Shown here: positions 1 through 5,886 of the stretch, piece after piece
How positions within the stretch are numbered: position 1 is the stretch's first letter
Layout: each line of letters begins with the position of its first letter
Origin: Chloroflexota bacterium
Lineage (GTDB): Bacteria > Chloroflexota > UBA11872
DNA: 5,886 bases
NCBI GenBank assembly: GCA_028875175.1
Contig: JAPPFO010000181.1
Coordinates: 1 to 5,886, forward strand
Reading direction: 5' to 3'
Program-made: the position numbers and the translations under genes
The notes under the pieces: generated by a model
Seen by the model: the letters and a program-made list of their open reading frames with translations, nothing else
Database searches by the model: none
Told to the model about the DNA's origin: nothing

Positions 1-401
1 TCGTGGGGAGCCCCGGGATGAGCCTGGTTTAGGGAACGATATAGAGCACGAACGGCTGGGTTCGCATGAATGGAAATGGGTTCTCCTGGGAAGTCGCCGG
101 CGACGCCGCCACGGCTGTGTTGCGCCGGCCGCGGGTGGACCGACCCGCCATTGCGGGGGCGCGCCCGGAGGCGATGGAACTCTCGTTCATGGAGCAGGCG
201 GATTACGCCAAGGCCACGATATTCGCGGTGGAGCCGATGGGCAGCGAAGTACTGGTGGACGTGCTGCTTGACGAGGACACGCGCATAAAAGCGCGCGCGG
301 AAGTCAATTTCGCCGGCCAAGCCGGCGAGGCAATCTGGATTCGCCCGAAGCCCGACCGAATCCGGCTGTTCGACGGGGAAAGCCAAGAGGCCATCGAATA
401 G
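1..401 (+). pseudogene. Sugar ABC transporter ATPase, C-terminal TOBE end, interrupted by two amber codons
   Basis: This is the 3' end of a MalK/UgpC-type ATPase that would energise import of a sugar, polyol or glycerol-phosphate from the cytoplasmic side. In the frame starting at base 3 the codons read VGSPGMSLV, TAG, GTI, TAG, STNGWVRMNGNG. This matches the 'F-x-G-S-P-x-M-N' entry into the TOBE region of the family, and the first two bases (TC) fit the expected Phe. After the stops the frame is intact to TAG at 399-401, with the family's G-x-RPE motif as GARPE (bases about 156-170) and a closing PKPDRIRLFDGES segment. The nucleotide-binding domain would lie left of the window. The only ATG after the stops is at 66 and has no Shine-Dalgarno sequence, so a free-standing 111-residue protein is unlikely. 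I read it as a recently inactivated gene or a sequence with base errors. The next gene follows 43 nt downstream, suggesting a former or present operon. Confidence 0.72.
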
Positions 402-444
402 CGGGGTCGGCGCGTCAACGGCCTTCGCTCAAAGGAAACCTGCG

Positions 445-1608
445 ATGACGAAGCTGCGCGCGGGCCTGATTGGCTGCGGGAGCATGGGCGGCGGCGTTCA
501 CGCGCCGGGGCTGGCCAGTCATCCGCAGGTCGAACTGAGCGCAATCGCGGACGTAACGCCGGCGAACCTGGCGCGGGTTGGCGACGAGCAGGAGATTCCG
601 GCCGAGCGCCGGTTCGCCGAGGCCGAGGACCTGGCGGCGCTGCCTGATCTTGACCTGGTGGTGGTGGCGACACCGCCCTGGCTGCGGAAAGCCCCGGTGC
701 TGGCCGCGTTCAACGCAGGAAAACACGTGCTGGCCGAGAAGCCGCTGGCAGCGGTGCCGCAGGACGCCTGGGAGATGGTTCGGGCGGCAGAGGACGCCGA
801 CCGCGTGCTGGCGATGATGCACAACTACCTGTTTTTTCCGGAGTTCGAGGCGGCGAAGGCGGCCATTGACAAGGGTGTGATCGGCGAGGTTCAGACCGTC
901 AGCGCGAACCTGCTGTGCGTTCCCGATAACCCGGGCGCGGCTACCTTTCAGCCGGGCTGGCGGCGCGACCTTGGGCGCGCGGGCGGCGGGATCCTGATGG
1001 ACATGCTGCACCCGCTGTACGTAATGAGCTGGCTGGCTGGCGCGCCGGTTAGCGAGGTCTCGGCGATGATCCGCCGAACCGGTGACGGGCCGCTGCCGGT
1101 GGACGACCTGGCCATGTGCCACGTGCGAATGGGCGACGTGTACGGAAGCCTGAACCTGGGCTGGGGGCTTGGGCCCGGGGGGATTGGGGTCGGGGGCAGC
1201 GAGGGCCGACTCTGGCTCCGTTATGTAAACAACGGCACGACGCCGTTCGACCGCTTCCACTCGGCGTTTACTTCCGACGGGATGACGACGCAGCCGCTGG
1301 AAGTGGAAGGCGTGATCGCCAACGCGGACTCGGCGCATGCGAGCGAGGACGAGCGGCTGGCCTGGGCGTTTGACGGGTACAACATGCAGAACTCGTACCT
1401 GAACCTGGTCAGCGACATCGTGGAGGCGGTGGATACGGGACGTCAGCCCAGGAGTACCGGCGTCGATGGCGCTCGGGCCGTTGACCTGGTGCTGGCGTGT
1501 TATGCCTCGGCGGCCCGGCGTTGCCCGGTTGCCTTGCCGCTGGATCCGGCCGATGCGGTCTATCGCGAGGGCGTGACGGCCCTTGCCGCGGAGGCTGAAT
1601 CCGACTAG
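445..1608 (+). CDS. Gfo/Idh/MocA-family NAD(P)-dependent oxidoreductase
   Basis: This 387-residue protein is predicted to be a cytoplasmic sugar or polyol dehydrogenase. An N-terminal Rossmann fold (about residues 4-125) carries the dinucleotide-binding GCGSMG at 10-15 and the VVVATPP strand-loop at 72-78. The family's catalytic-lysine motif EKP is at 98-100. The C-terminal alpha/beta substrate domain has the GGGILMDMLHP segment at about 180-190, with D186 and H189 in the positions of the usual substrate-binding and catalytic residues. Length fits the family (about 330-400). The ATG at 445 is supported by AAGGA at 432-436 with an 8-nt spacer, and the Rossmann motif begins right after it. It follows the ABC ATPase remnant in the same direction and faces an isomerase and iolD, so an inositol 2-dehydrogenase (IolG-like) role is attractive. 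The superfamily has many substrates, however, and sequence alone does not settle which one. Confidence 0.93.
   Translation: MTKLRAGLIGCGSMGGGVHAPGLASHPQVELSAIADVTPANLARVGDEQEIPAERRFAEAEDLAALPDLDLVVVATPPWLRKAPVLAAFNAGKHVLAEKPLAAVPQDAWEMVRAAEDADRVLAMMHNYLFFPEFEAAKAAIDKGVIGEVQTVSANLLCVPDNPGAATFQPGWRRDLGRAGGGILMDMLHPLYVMSWLAGAPVSEVSAMIRRTGDGPLPVDDLAMCHVRMGDVYGSLNLGWGLGPGGIGVGGSEGRLWLRYVNNGTTPFDRFHSAFTSDGMTTQPLEVEGVIANADSAHASEDERLAWAFDGYNMQNSYLNLVSDIVEAVDTGRQPRSTGVDGARAVDLVLACYASAARRCPVALPLDPADAVYREGVTALAAEAESD
1605..1608. other. Shared palindromic stop codons of convergent genes
   Basis: The tetranucleotide CTAG contains TAG on the plus strand (1606-1608, ending the oxidoreductase) and TAG on the minus strand (1607-1605, ending the isomerase). 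The two convergent genes therefore overlap by four bases with no spacer. No intrinsic terminator can lie between them, so each transcript must extend antisense into the other gene before ending. Confidence 0.95.
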
Positions 1609-2570
1609 GCGCGCGGGGCGATGACGTCCTGCTGGTCGTTGAGTAGCAGCGGCTTGAGGAAGTCGACGCTCTTTTCAAGTCCTTCCAGACGACCCATCCA
1701 GCGGTCTTCGTGTTCCATGCTCACCACGCCGTCGAAGCCGGTCTTGCGGAGAGCGCTGAAGAACTGGCGCCACCAGAGCTCGCCGTGGCCGTAGCCGACG
1801 GTGCGAAATGCCCACGATCGCTCGAATGACTGGTCCCAGGGGCGAATCTCAAGCAGGCCGTTGAGCGCGGCCTCGTTGGGATCGATGCCGGTGTCCTTGG
1901 CGTGGACGTGCCAGATGCAGCCGGCGAGTCCCTGGACCACGACGGTGGGTTCCATGCCCTGTGGCCAGAGGTGGCTGGGGTCGAGGTTGGCGCCGAGCAG
2001 ATCTCCGGCGATGTCGCGCAACTGCAAGAGGGAGCGGGGGTTGTAGGCGACCATGCCGTGGTGCATCTCGATGGCGATCTTCATGTCGTGGTCGGCGGCA
2101 AAGCGACCGGCTTCGCGCCAGAAGGGAGTGACTTCCTCGGCCCATTGCCGGCGACCGCATTCCACGTATTCGGCCGGCCAGGTCGCCGTGACCCAATTGG
2201 GATAGGTCCCGCCATCAGGCGCGCCGGGGCAGCCGCTCTGGGTGATGACGATGTCCAGCCCAAGCTCTCGCGCAACCCGGACGGTGTTGTAGTAGACCTG
2301 CTGACAGCGCCGGCGGCGCTCGGGGTGCGGGTCGAGCAGGTTGCCGGAGCAGTTGAGCGCCGAGAGCGTCAGGCCTCGGTCAGTGATGGCGCCCATGAAG
2401 TCGTCGCGGGCGGCCGGGCTCCGTACCAGTTCGTCGAGCTGGCAATGGGGGGCGGCGGAGAAGTTGCCGGTGCCGATTTCGACGGCGTCGAGACCGAGGC
2501 CCGCCGCGTAGTCGAGCGCCTCGGTGAATGACATGTCGTTGAGGATGTCCATGTAGAGGCCGAGTTTCAT
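1605..2570 (-). CDS. Xylose-isomerase-like TIM-barrel sugar phosphate isomerase/epimerase
   Basis: This 321-residue protein belongs to the AP-endonuclease-2/xylose isomerase-like fold (IolE, IolI, hydroxypyruvate isomerase and tagatose/psicose epimerase relatives), cytoplasmic and metal dependent. The expected metal and catalytic residues fall at barrel strand ends: E168 in IAIEMHH, D197 and H200 in NLDPSH, H223 in HVHAKD and E286 in VSMEHED. The opening MKLGLYMDIL is a typical first strand, which supports the ATG at 2570. A minus-strand GGGGGAG (2584-2578) sits 7 nt upstream. It lies 74 nt downstream of iolD on the same strand, so the two are probably one operon. By context it may handle an inositol-derived ketone, as IolE (2-keto-myo-inositol dehydratase) or IolI (isomerase) does, but no family-specific signature that I recognise separates these options. 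The stop overlaps that of the convergent oxidoreductase. Confidence 0.92.
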   Translation of the reverse strand: MKLGLYMDILNDMSFTEALDYAAGLGLDAVEIGTGNFSAAPHCQLDELVRSPAARDDFMGAITDRGLTLSALNCSGNLLDPHPERRRRCQQVYYNTVRVARELGLDIVITQSGCPGAPDGGTYPNWVTATWPAEYVECGRRQWAEEVTPFWREAGRFAADHDMKIAIEMHHGMVAYNPRSLLQLRDIAGDLLGANLDPSHLWPQGMEPTVVVQGLAGCIWHVHAKDTGIDPNEAALNGLLEIRPWDQSFERSWAFRTVGYGHGELWWRQFFSALRKTGFDGVVSMEHEDRWMGRLEGLEKSVDFLKPLLLNDQQDVIAPRA

Positions 2571-2606
2571 GGCGTATCTCCCCCATTAGGCAGGTGGCGC
2601 GGTCGT

Positions 2607-2620
2607 GACGCTTCGGCGTC
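2607..2620. other. Small hairpin between iolD and the isomerase gene
   Basis: A perfect 5-bp inverted repeat, GACGC and GCGTC, encloses TTCG on the plus strand. On the minus strand, which is the operon transcript, the loop reads CGAA. On the plus strand three further pairs (two of them G-T) would extend the stem, but these are lost on the minus strand. No T-run follows on either strand, so it is not a convincing intrinsic terminator. It could be an intercistronic mRNA element, or chance in GC-rich DNA. Confidence 0.35.
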
Positions 2621-2644
2621 GTGGTAGAGCGAGCGCATCGACGG

Positions 2645-4498
2645 TCAGATGAGCGGACGCTCTTTCTTGACCATTTCTGCGTAGCGCTTGCGTGAGGCTT
2701 GCACGCCCTCGAGGGTTGACACCTCGGAAACGGGTACATCCCACCAGGACTCGTAGGTGGGAACGCCATCGTCAGCGCTGACATCCACGGCGATGAGCGT
2801 GGAGCCATCAGCGTCGCGGGCATCTTCCAGGGCCTCCTGCAGGTCGTCCGCCGTGTCGGCGCGGATGACGTTCATACCGAGGCCCTCGGCGTTGGCGGCC
2901 AGGTCGAGCGGAATGGTGTCGCCGTCGAGCTGGCCGGAGGATCCGTTGCGATAGCGGTACTGGGTGCCCCAGCCATCGGCGCCGACGTCGGTGGAGAGCG
3001 CCCGGATGCTGCCCCAGCCGTGGTTGTCGAGCAGGACGACGTTGATCTTGATGCCTTCCTGCAGGGCGGTCACGAGCTCCTGGGCCATCATCAGGTAGGA
3101 GCCGTCGCCGACCATGACGTAGACCTCGCGCTCGGGCGCGGCCATTTTGGCGCCGATGCCGCCGGCGATCTCGTACCCCATGCACGAGTAGCCGTACTCC
3201 AGGTGGAAGCCGCCCGGCTGCCCGGTGCGCCAGAGCTTGTGCAGGTCGCCGGGCAGGCTGCCGGCGGCGCAGACGACGACGTCTTCGGGCTGGGCGAAGT
3301 CGTTGACGACACCGATGACGTGGCCTTGCCGCAGCGGAATGGCATCGGTGGCGGCTCGCTGGTTGTCGATCTCGGCGATCCACGCCGCGCGCCAAGCGTC
3401 AACCTGCGCGCTGAACGCCGACGGGACGCGGTATCCGGACGTGGCCTCGGCCAGTTCCTCCAGCACGACCCTGGCGTCGCCTTGTAGGGGTAGCGCAGCG
3501 TGCTTGTAGGCGTCCAGTTCGGCCACGTTGATGTTGATGAAGCGGACGTTGGGGTTCTGAAACTGGGTCTTGGAGGCGGTGGTGAAGTCGGTGTAGCGGG
3601 TGCCGATGCCGATGATCAGGTCGGCGTCGTTTGCCACCAGGTTGGCGGCTGTACCGCCGGAGAATCCGACGGCGCCCAGGACCTGGGGATGGTCATGCGG
3701 CAGCGCGCCCTTGCCTGCCTTGGTTTCTGAAACCGGGATTCCGGTAGCTTCGACGAAGGCCTGCAGGGTGGCCGAGGCTTCGCTGTAGAGGACGCCGCCA
3801 CCGGCGACGATCAGCGGGCGCTGGCTGGCCCGGATCCAGGTGGCCGCTCGCTGCAGCAGATCGGCGTCCGGGCGGGCGCGAGGGATGTCCCAGACTCGGG
3901 GCTCAAACAAGCCGTCGGGATAGTCGTAGGCCTCGGTCTGGACGTCCTGAGGCAGGCAGAGCGTCACTGCGCCGGTGGATGCGGGCGAGGTAAGAACGCG
4001 CATCGTCTCCATCAAGGCCGGAACCAGCTGGTCCGGCCGATTGATGCGGTCCCAGTAGGTGGACACCGGGCGGAAGCAGTCGTTGACGGAGACGTCGTGT
4101 GACCAGGGCGCTTCCAGCTGCTGAAGTACCGGCGCGACCTTGCGATTGGAAAAGATGTCGCCGGGAAGCAGCAGGACAGGGAGACGGTTGATGGTGGCCG
4201 TGGCGGCGCCGGTGACCATGTTGGTGGCGCCGGGGCCGATGGACGAGGTGCAGGCCAGCGTGCCCAGGCGGTTCTTCATCTTGGCGTAGCCGATGGCGCT
4301 GTGGACCATGGACTGCTCGTTGCGGGCCTGGTAGTAACGGAAGTCGGGATTCTCCTGCAGCGCCTCGCCGACGCCCGCTACGTTGCCGTGGCCGAAGATG
4401 CCGAAACAGCCGGCAAAGAAGGGCTGTTGGTGGCCGTCGCGCGCCACGTGCTGCACCTTGAGGAACTCGACGAGCGCCTGGGCCATCGTCTTCTTCAT
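2645..4498 (-). CDS. iolD: 3D-(3,5/4)-trihydroxycyclohexane-1,2-dione acylhydrolase (IolD)
   Basis: This 617-residue, cytoplasmic, thiamine-diphosphate and Mg-dependent enzyme hydrolyses the trione ring intermediate of myo-inositol catabolism to 5-deoxy-glucuronate (EC 3.7.1.22). The domain order is that of the acetolactate synthase superfamily: N-terminal pyrimidine-binding domain (about 5-185) with the conserved cofactor-activating Glu as E61 in YYQARNEQS; central domain (about 215-350) with the GIGTRYTDF segment at 297-305; and C-terminal pyrophosphate domain (about 395-575) with GDGS at 464-467 and the second Mg ligand N492 in LLDNHGWGS. The WWDVPVSEVS stretch at 585-594 is characteristic of IolD rather than acetolactate synthase. 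The length matches known IolD proteins (about 620-640). The ATG at 4498 has GAGGGG (4512-4507) 8 nt upstream. It is the first gene of a probable two-gene operon with the isomerase and is transcribed divergently from the deacetylase gene. No iolB, iolC, iolJ or iolA homologue is in the window. Confidence 0.96.
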   Translation of the reverse strand: MKKTMAQALVEFLKVQHVARDGHQQPFFAGCFGIFGHGNVAGVGEALQENPDFRYYQARNEQSMVHSAIGYAKMKNRLGTLACTSSIGPGATNMVTGAATATINRLPVLLLPGDIFSNRKVAPVLQQLEAPWSHDVSVNDCFRPVSTYWDRINRPDQLVPALMETMRVLTSPASTGAVTLCLPQDVQTEAYDYPDGLFEPRVWDIPRARPDADLLQRAATWIRASQRPLIVAGGGVLYSEASATLQAFVEATGIPVSETKAGKGALPHDHPQVLGAVGFSGGTAANLVANDADLIIGIGTRYTDFTTASKTQFQNPNVRFININVAELDAYKHAALPLQGDARVVLEELAEATSGYRVPSAFSAQVDAWRAAWIAEIDNQRAATDAIPLRQGHVIGVVNDFAQPEDVVVCAAGSLPGDLHKLWRTGQPGGFHLEYGYSCMGYEIAGGIGAKMAAPEREVYVMVGDGSYLMMAQELVTALQEGIKINVVLLDNHGWGSIRALSTDVGADGWGTQYRYRNGSSGQLDGDTIPLDLAANAEGLGMNVIRADTADDLQEALEDARDADGSTLIAVDVSADDGVPTYESWWDVPVSEVSTLEGVQASRKRYAEMVKKERPLI

Positions 4499-4700
4499 AT
4501 GAAGGACCCCTCAGTTGGATTCGACGGTCGTTCCAGGCGGCCTCGAAGCCGGGGCGATTAGCAGCGACTTGATTGCAGCACCTGGCGACAGCCATCAAGC
4601 TTGAGAGGAATCATACGAGAGTCGACCTGTTTGCCCGCATGGGTAGATTCAGCGCATGTGAGCGAAGGTCACGGATACCGCATGCCGGAGGAGGTTTGAG
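4499..4700. promoter_or_regulatory. Divergent intergenic region between iolD and the deacetylase gene
   Basis: These 202 bp separate two divergent genes and so should contain both promoters and any operator for an inositol or sugar regulator. On the minus strand TATGAT (4615-4610) is a one-mismatch match to a sigma-70 -10 box, placed about 110 nt before the iolD start, but no good -35 sits 16-18 nt upstream. On the plus strand TTGAGA (4601-4606) resembles a -35 without a clear -10. CCGCATG occurs twice (near 4635 and 4679). A short inverted repeat, CGGC and GCCG around CTCGAA, lies near 4538-4551. None of these is strong enough to name a binding site. The small open frames crossing this region lack coding features. 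Confidence 0.5.
4687..4694 (+). promoter_or_regulatory. Strong Shine-Dalgarno site of the deacetylase gene
   Basis: GGAGGAGG lies 6 nt before the ATG at 4701. It is the best anti-Shine-Dalgarno match in the window and fixes that start over any later ATG. Confidence 0.85.
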
Positions 4701-5582
4701 ATGGAGGGAGCGCCGCGAGCCAATGAACTCCTGGGGTATCCGGCCGACGCTCGGCTTCTGATCGTCAACGCCGACGACTTTGGCATGTGCCACGGGCAGA
4801 ACCAGGGGGCTATCAAGTCAATGACCGAGGGCCTGGTGAGTTCATGCTCGCTGATGGCGCCGACGCCCTGGTGCTTGCACGCGGCCGACTATCTGCGCCG
4901 AAATCCCGAGACGTCATTTGCCGTCCATCTGACGGTCGTGTCCGAGTACCGACACTACCGCTGGGGTCCGGTGGCGCCGCCGGCGGAGGTGCCCTCGCTG
5001 CTGGACGAGTCGGGGTACTTCCATGGCGACGACCGGTTCGATCACATGCTGGAGGTGGCCGACATAGTTGAGCTGGAGACGGAGTTTCGGGCGCAGATCG
5101 AGGCGGTCACGTCGCTGGGCCTGGACCCTTCGCACCTTGATACCCACTACGGTCCGCATGAGTATCGGCAGGACATCTTTGACCTGGTCTTCGAGCTGGC
5201 ACGCGACTACGGGCTGGCCATGCGCGCCGGCTCACCCCACCTGGTGGAACGCTTGCTGGCGCAAGGCTTGCCCGTCGCGGAGCACGGCGTGCTGGACTCG
5301 GGCCGGATCCCGCCCGAGGCAAAGCTGGAAGTGCTGACCACCAAGCTGCGGGAGCTGCCGGCGGGCCTGAGCGAATGGGCGCTGCATCCCGGCATCGCAA
5401 CCGACGAATTGCGGGCGGTGATGGCCGATCCGCGGGTGCCGGGGGTCTCAGGTACTGCCGAGGGTCGACAGTCCGATTTCGACGCGGCCGTCTCCGACGA
5501 GGCCGCCCGGATCGTTGAAGACGAAGGCATTGGCATCATCGGCTATCGCAAGCTTCAACAGATCTGGCGGGCAACCGGCTAG
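4701..5582 (+). CDS. ChbG/YdjC-family carbohydrate deacetylase
   Basis: This 293-residue protein belongs to the YdjC/ChbG family, metal-dependent TIM-barrel-like enzymes that remove acetyl groups from N-acetylated sugars such as chitooligosaccharides. The family signature IVNADDFGM is at 21-29, with D25 and D26 as the catalytic/metal aspartates. The metal-binding histidines appear as H76 in VHLT and as H145 and H149 in SHLDTHYGPH. A further conserved-looking histidine is H229 in ALHPG, and R256 lies near the end in EGRQSDF. No signal peptide or membrane segment is visible, so it should act in the cytoplasm on imported sugars. The length is usual for the family. The start at 4701 follows GGAGGAGG with a 6-nt spacer and is divergent from iolD. 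The E. coli substrate (acetylated chitobiose) cannot be assumed here, because no chitin or amino-sugar genes are nearby. The substrate is unknown. Confidence 0.93.
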   Translation: MEGAPRANELLGYPADARLLIVNADDFGMCHGQNQGAIKSMTEGLVSSCSLMAPTPWCLHAADYLRRNPETSFAVHLTVVSEYRHYRWGPVAPPAEVPSLLDESGYFHGDDRFDHMLEVADIVELETEFRAQIEAVTSLGLDPSHLDTHYGPHEYRQDIFDLVFELARDYGLAMRAGSPHLVERLLAQGLPVAEHGVLDSGRIPPEAKLEVLTTKLRELPAGLSEWALHPGIATDELRAVMADPRVPGVSGTAEGRQSDFDAAVSDEAARIVEDEGIGIIGYRKLQQIWRATG

Positions 5583-5700
5583 CGACGAAGACGCCTGTCG
5601 ACCCACGGCGCCGCACGATCCGGTCAGATCGCACGCAATTCAGCGTCGAACGTCGATTTGACGATAGCGTCGGAAGCGATCTGCGGCCCGCGGCCCGAGC
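5583..5700. other. Convergent intergenic spacer, nothing convincing
   Basis: These 118 bp lie between two convergent genes, where a bidirectional terminator would be expected. I see a 5-bp inverted repeat CGATC/GATCG (5616-5631) with a 6-nt loop, a short CGTC/GACG stem, and a tandem GCGGCCC pair (5683-5696). There is no T-run after any stem, so no intrinsic terminator can be called. Rho-dependent ending is possible. Confidence 0.5.
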
Positions 5701-5886
5701 TCAGGCGCCACCAGTTGGGGCACGGCGGACGTTGGGGCGGCGGTTGGCGGTGACTTCGTCGAGGCGGCGGACGGGGGCGTTGACGGGGGCGTCGTGGAGC
5801 TTGTCGGGATCGGATTCGACTTCGCGGGCGATGCGGCGCATGACGTCAATGAAGCTATCGAGCGACTCGCGGGACTCGGTCTCGGT
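5701..5886 (-). CDS. gcvPB: Glycine dehydrogenase (decarboxylating) subunit 2, C-terminal fragment
   Basis: The minus strand is open from the right edge to TGA at 5703-5701, giving 61 residues of a gene whose start lies outside the window. The fragment reads TETESRESLDSFIDVM, then RRIAREVESDPDKL, then HDAPVNAPVRRLDEV. This is the characteristic end of GcvPB, the pyridoxal-phosphate-binding half of the split P-protein in the glycine cleavage system, which decarboxylates glycine and passes the aminomethyl group to the lipoyl H-protein. Single-chain GcvP proteins end differently, so the split type is favoured. The last residues (about ten after NRRP) depart from the usual short 'PVLRW' ending I recall for this subunit. 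The active-site lysine is upstream and not visible. The gene is convergent with the deacetylase and unrelated to the inositol genes. A minus-strand ATG frame at 5849-5640 overlaps it in another frame and is a shadow. Confidence 0.87.
   Translation of the reverse strand, partial: TETESRESLDSFIDVMRRIAREVESDPDKLHDAPVNAPVRRLDEVTANRRPNVRRAPTGGA

Noticed and set aside
30..44. Genome-wide reassignment of TAG to an amino acid
   Set aside because: TAG ends the TOBE frame, the oxidoreductase, the isomerase and the deacetylase at natural protein ends. Reading through the oxidoreductase stop would run antisense into the isomerase.
66..401. Independent single-domain TOBE protein starting at ATG 66
   Set aside because: No Shine-Dalgarno sequence precedes the ATG, and homology of the same frame continues upstream across the two TAG codons, so a truncated transporter ATPase explains it better.
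415..1338. Long minus-strand open frame (307 codons) antisense to the oxidoreductase
   Set aside because: It is rich in Arg, His, Val and Gln with no recognisable domain, and it mirrors a gene with clear Rossmann and catalytic motifs. Long antisense frames are expected in high-GC DNA.
1902..2531. Plus-strand open frame of 209 codons antisense to the isomerase
   Set aside because: It has low-complexity Gly/Val/Ala composition and no motif. The opposite strand holds a full set of TIM-barrel metal ligands.
2808..3395. Minus-strand 195-codon frame inside iolD
   Set aside because: It is Arg/His/Pro-rich out-of-frame translation of iolD, with no ribosome binding site or domain.
5616..5631. Intrinsic terminator from the CGATC/GATCG inverted repeat
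   Set aside because: The stem is only 5 bp, moderately GC-rich and not followed by a T-run on either strand.
5683..5696. Tandem GCGGCCC repeat as a functional element
   Set aside because: Two 7-bp copies in GC-rich intergenic DNA are readily explained by chance, and no further copies were noticed.
5640..5849. Minus-strand 69-codon frame at the right edge
   Set aside because: Its Ser/Thr/Pro-rich content is an out-of-frame reading. The overlapping frame from the edge to 5701 matches GcvPB.

Overview
The window is GC-rich and densely coded, as in a free-living, high-GC bacterium with a carbohydrate-scavenging lifestyle. No gene here fixes the taxon. The right-edge gene looks like the split (two-subunit) type of glycine dehydrogenase, which is common in Chloroflexota, Firmicutes, Thermotogota and archaea. 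Together with the GC content this makes a Chloroflexota-like organism my best but weak guess. All starts used are ATG with recognisable Shine-Dalgarno sequences, and four of the six reading frames end in TAG.

Layout from left to right. (1) Positions 1-401 (+) hold the C-terminal, TOBE-domain end of a sugar-type ABC transporter ATPase. Its homologous frame is interrupted by two in-frame TAG codons at 30-32 and 42-44. (2) Positions 445-1608 (+) encode a Gfo/Idh/MocA-family NAD(P)-dependent dehydrogenase. (3) Positions 1605-2570 (-) encode a xylose-isomerase-like TIM-barrel sugar isomerase/epimerase, whose TAG stop shares one CTAG palindrome with the stop of the dehydrogenase. (4) Positions 2645-4498 (-) encode IolD, the thiamine-diphosphate hydrolase of myo-inositol breakdown, lying 74 nt upstream of the isomerase and probably co-transcribed with it. 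(5) Positions 4499-4700 are a divergent intergenic region that must carry the promoters for iolD and the next gene. (6) Positions 4701-5582 (+) encode a ChbG/YdjC-type carbohydrate deacetylase with a very strong ribosome binding site. (7) Positions 5583-5700 are a short convergent spacer. (8) Positions 5701-5886 (-) are the 3' end of gcvPB, which runs off the right edge.

The first four genes plausibly act together: an ABC importer brings in a polyol or sugar, the Gfo/Idh enzyme oxidises it, the TIM-barrel enzyme isomerises or dehydrates a keto intermediate, and IolD opens the trione ring. This follows the inositol pathway order IolG - IolE - IolD, but only IolD can be named with confidence from sequence. 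The deacetylase would add a related ability to process amino-sugar oligosaccharides. I see no mobile element, CRISPR array, tRNA or rRNA. The most unusual signals are the double amber interruption at the left edge and the shared palindromic stop. I did not find a novel multi-gene system.
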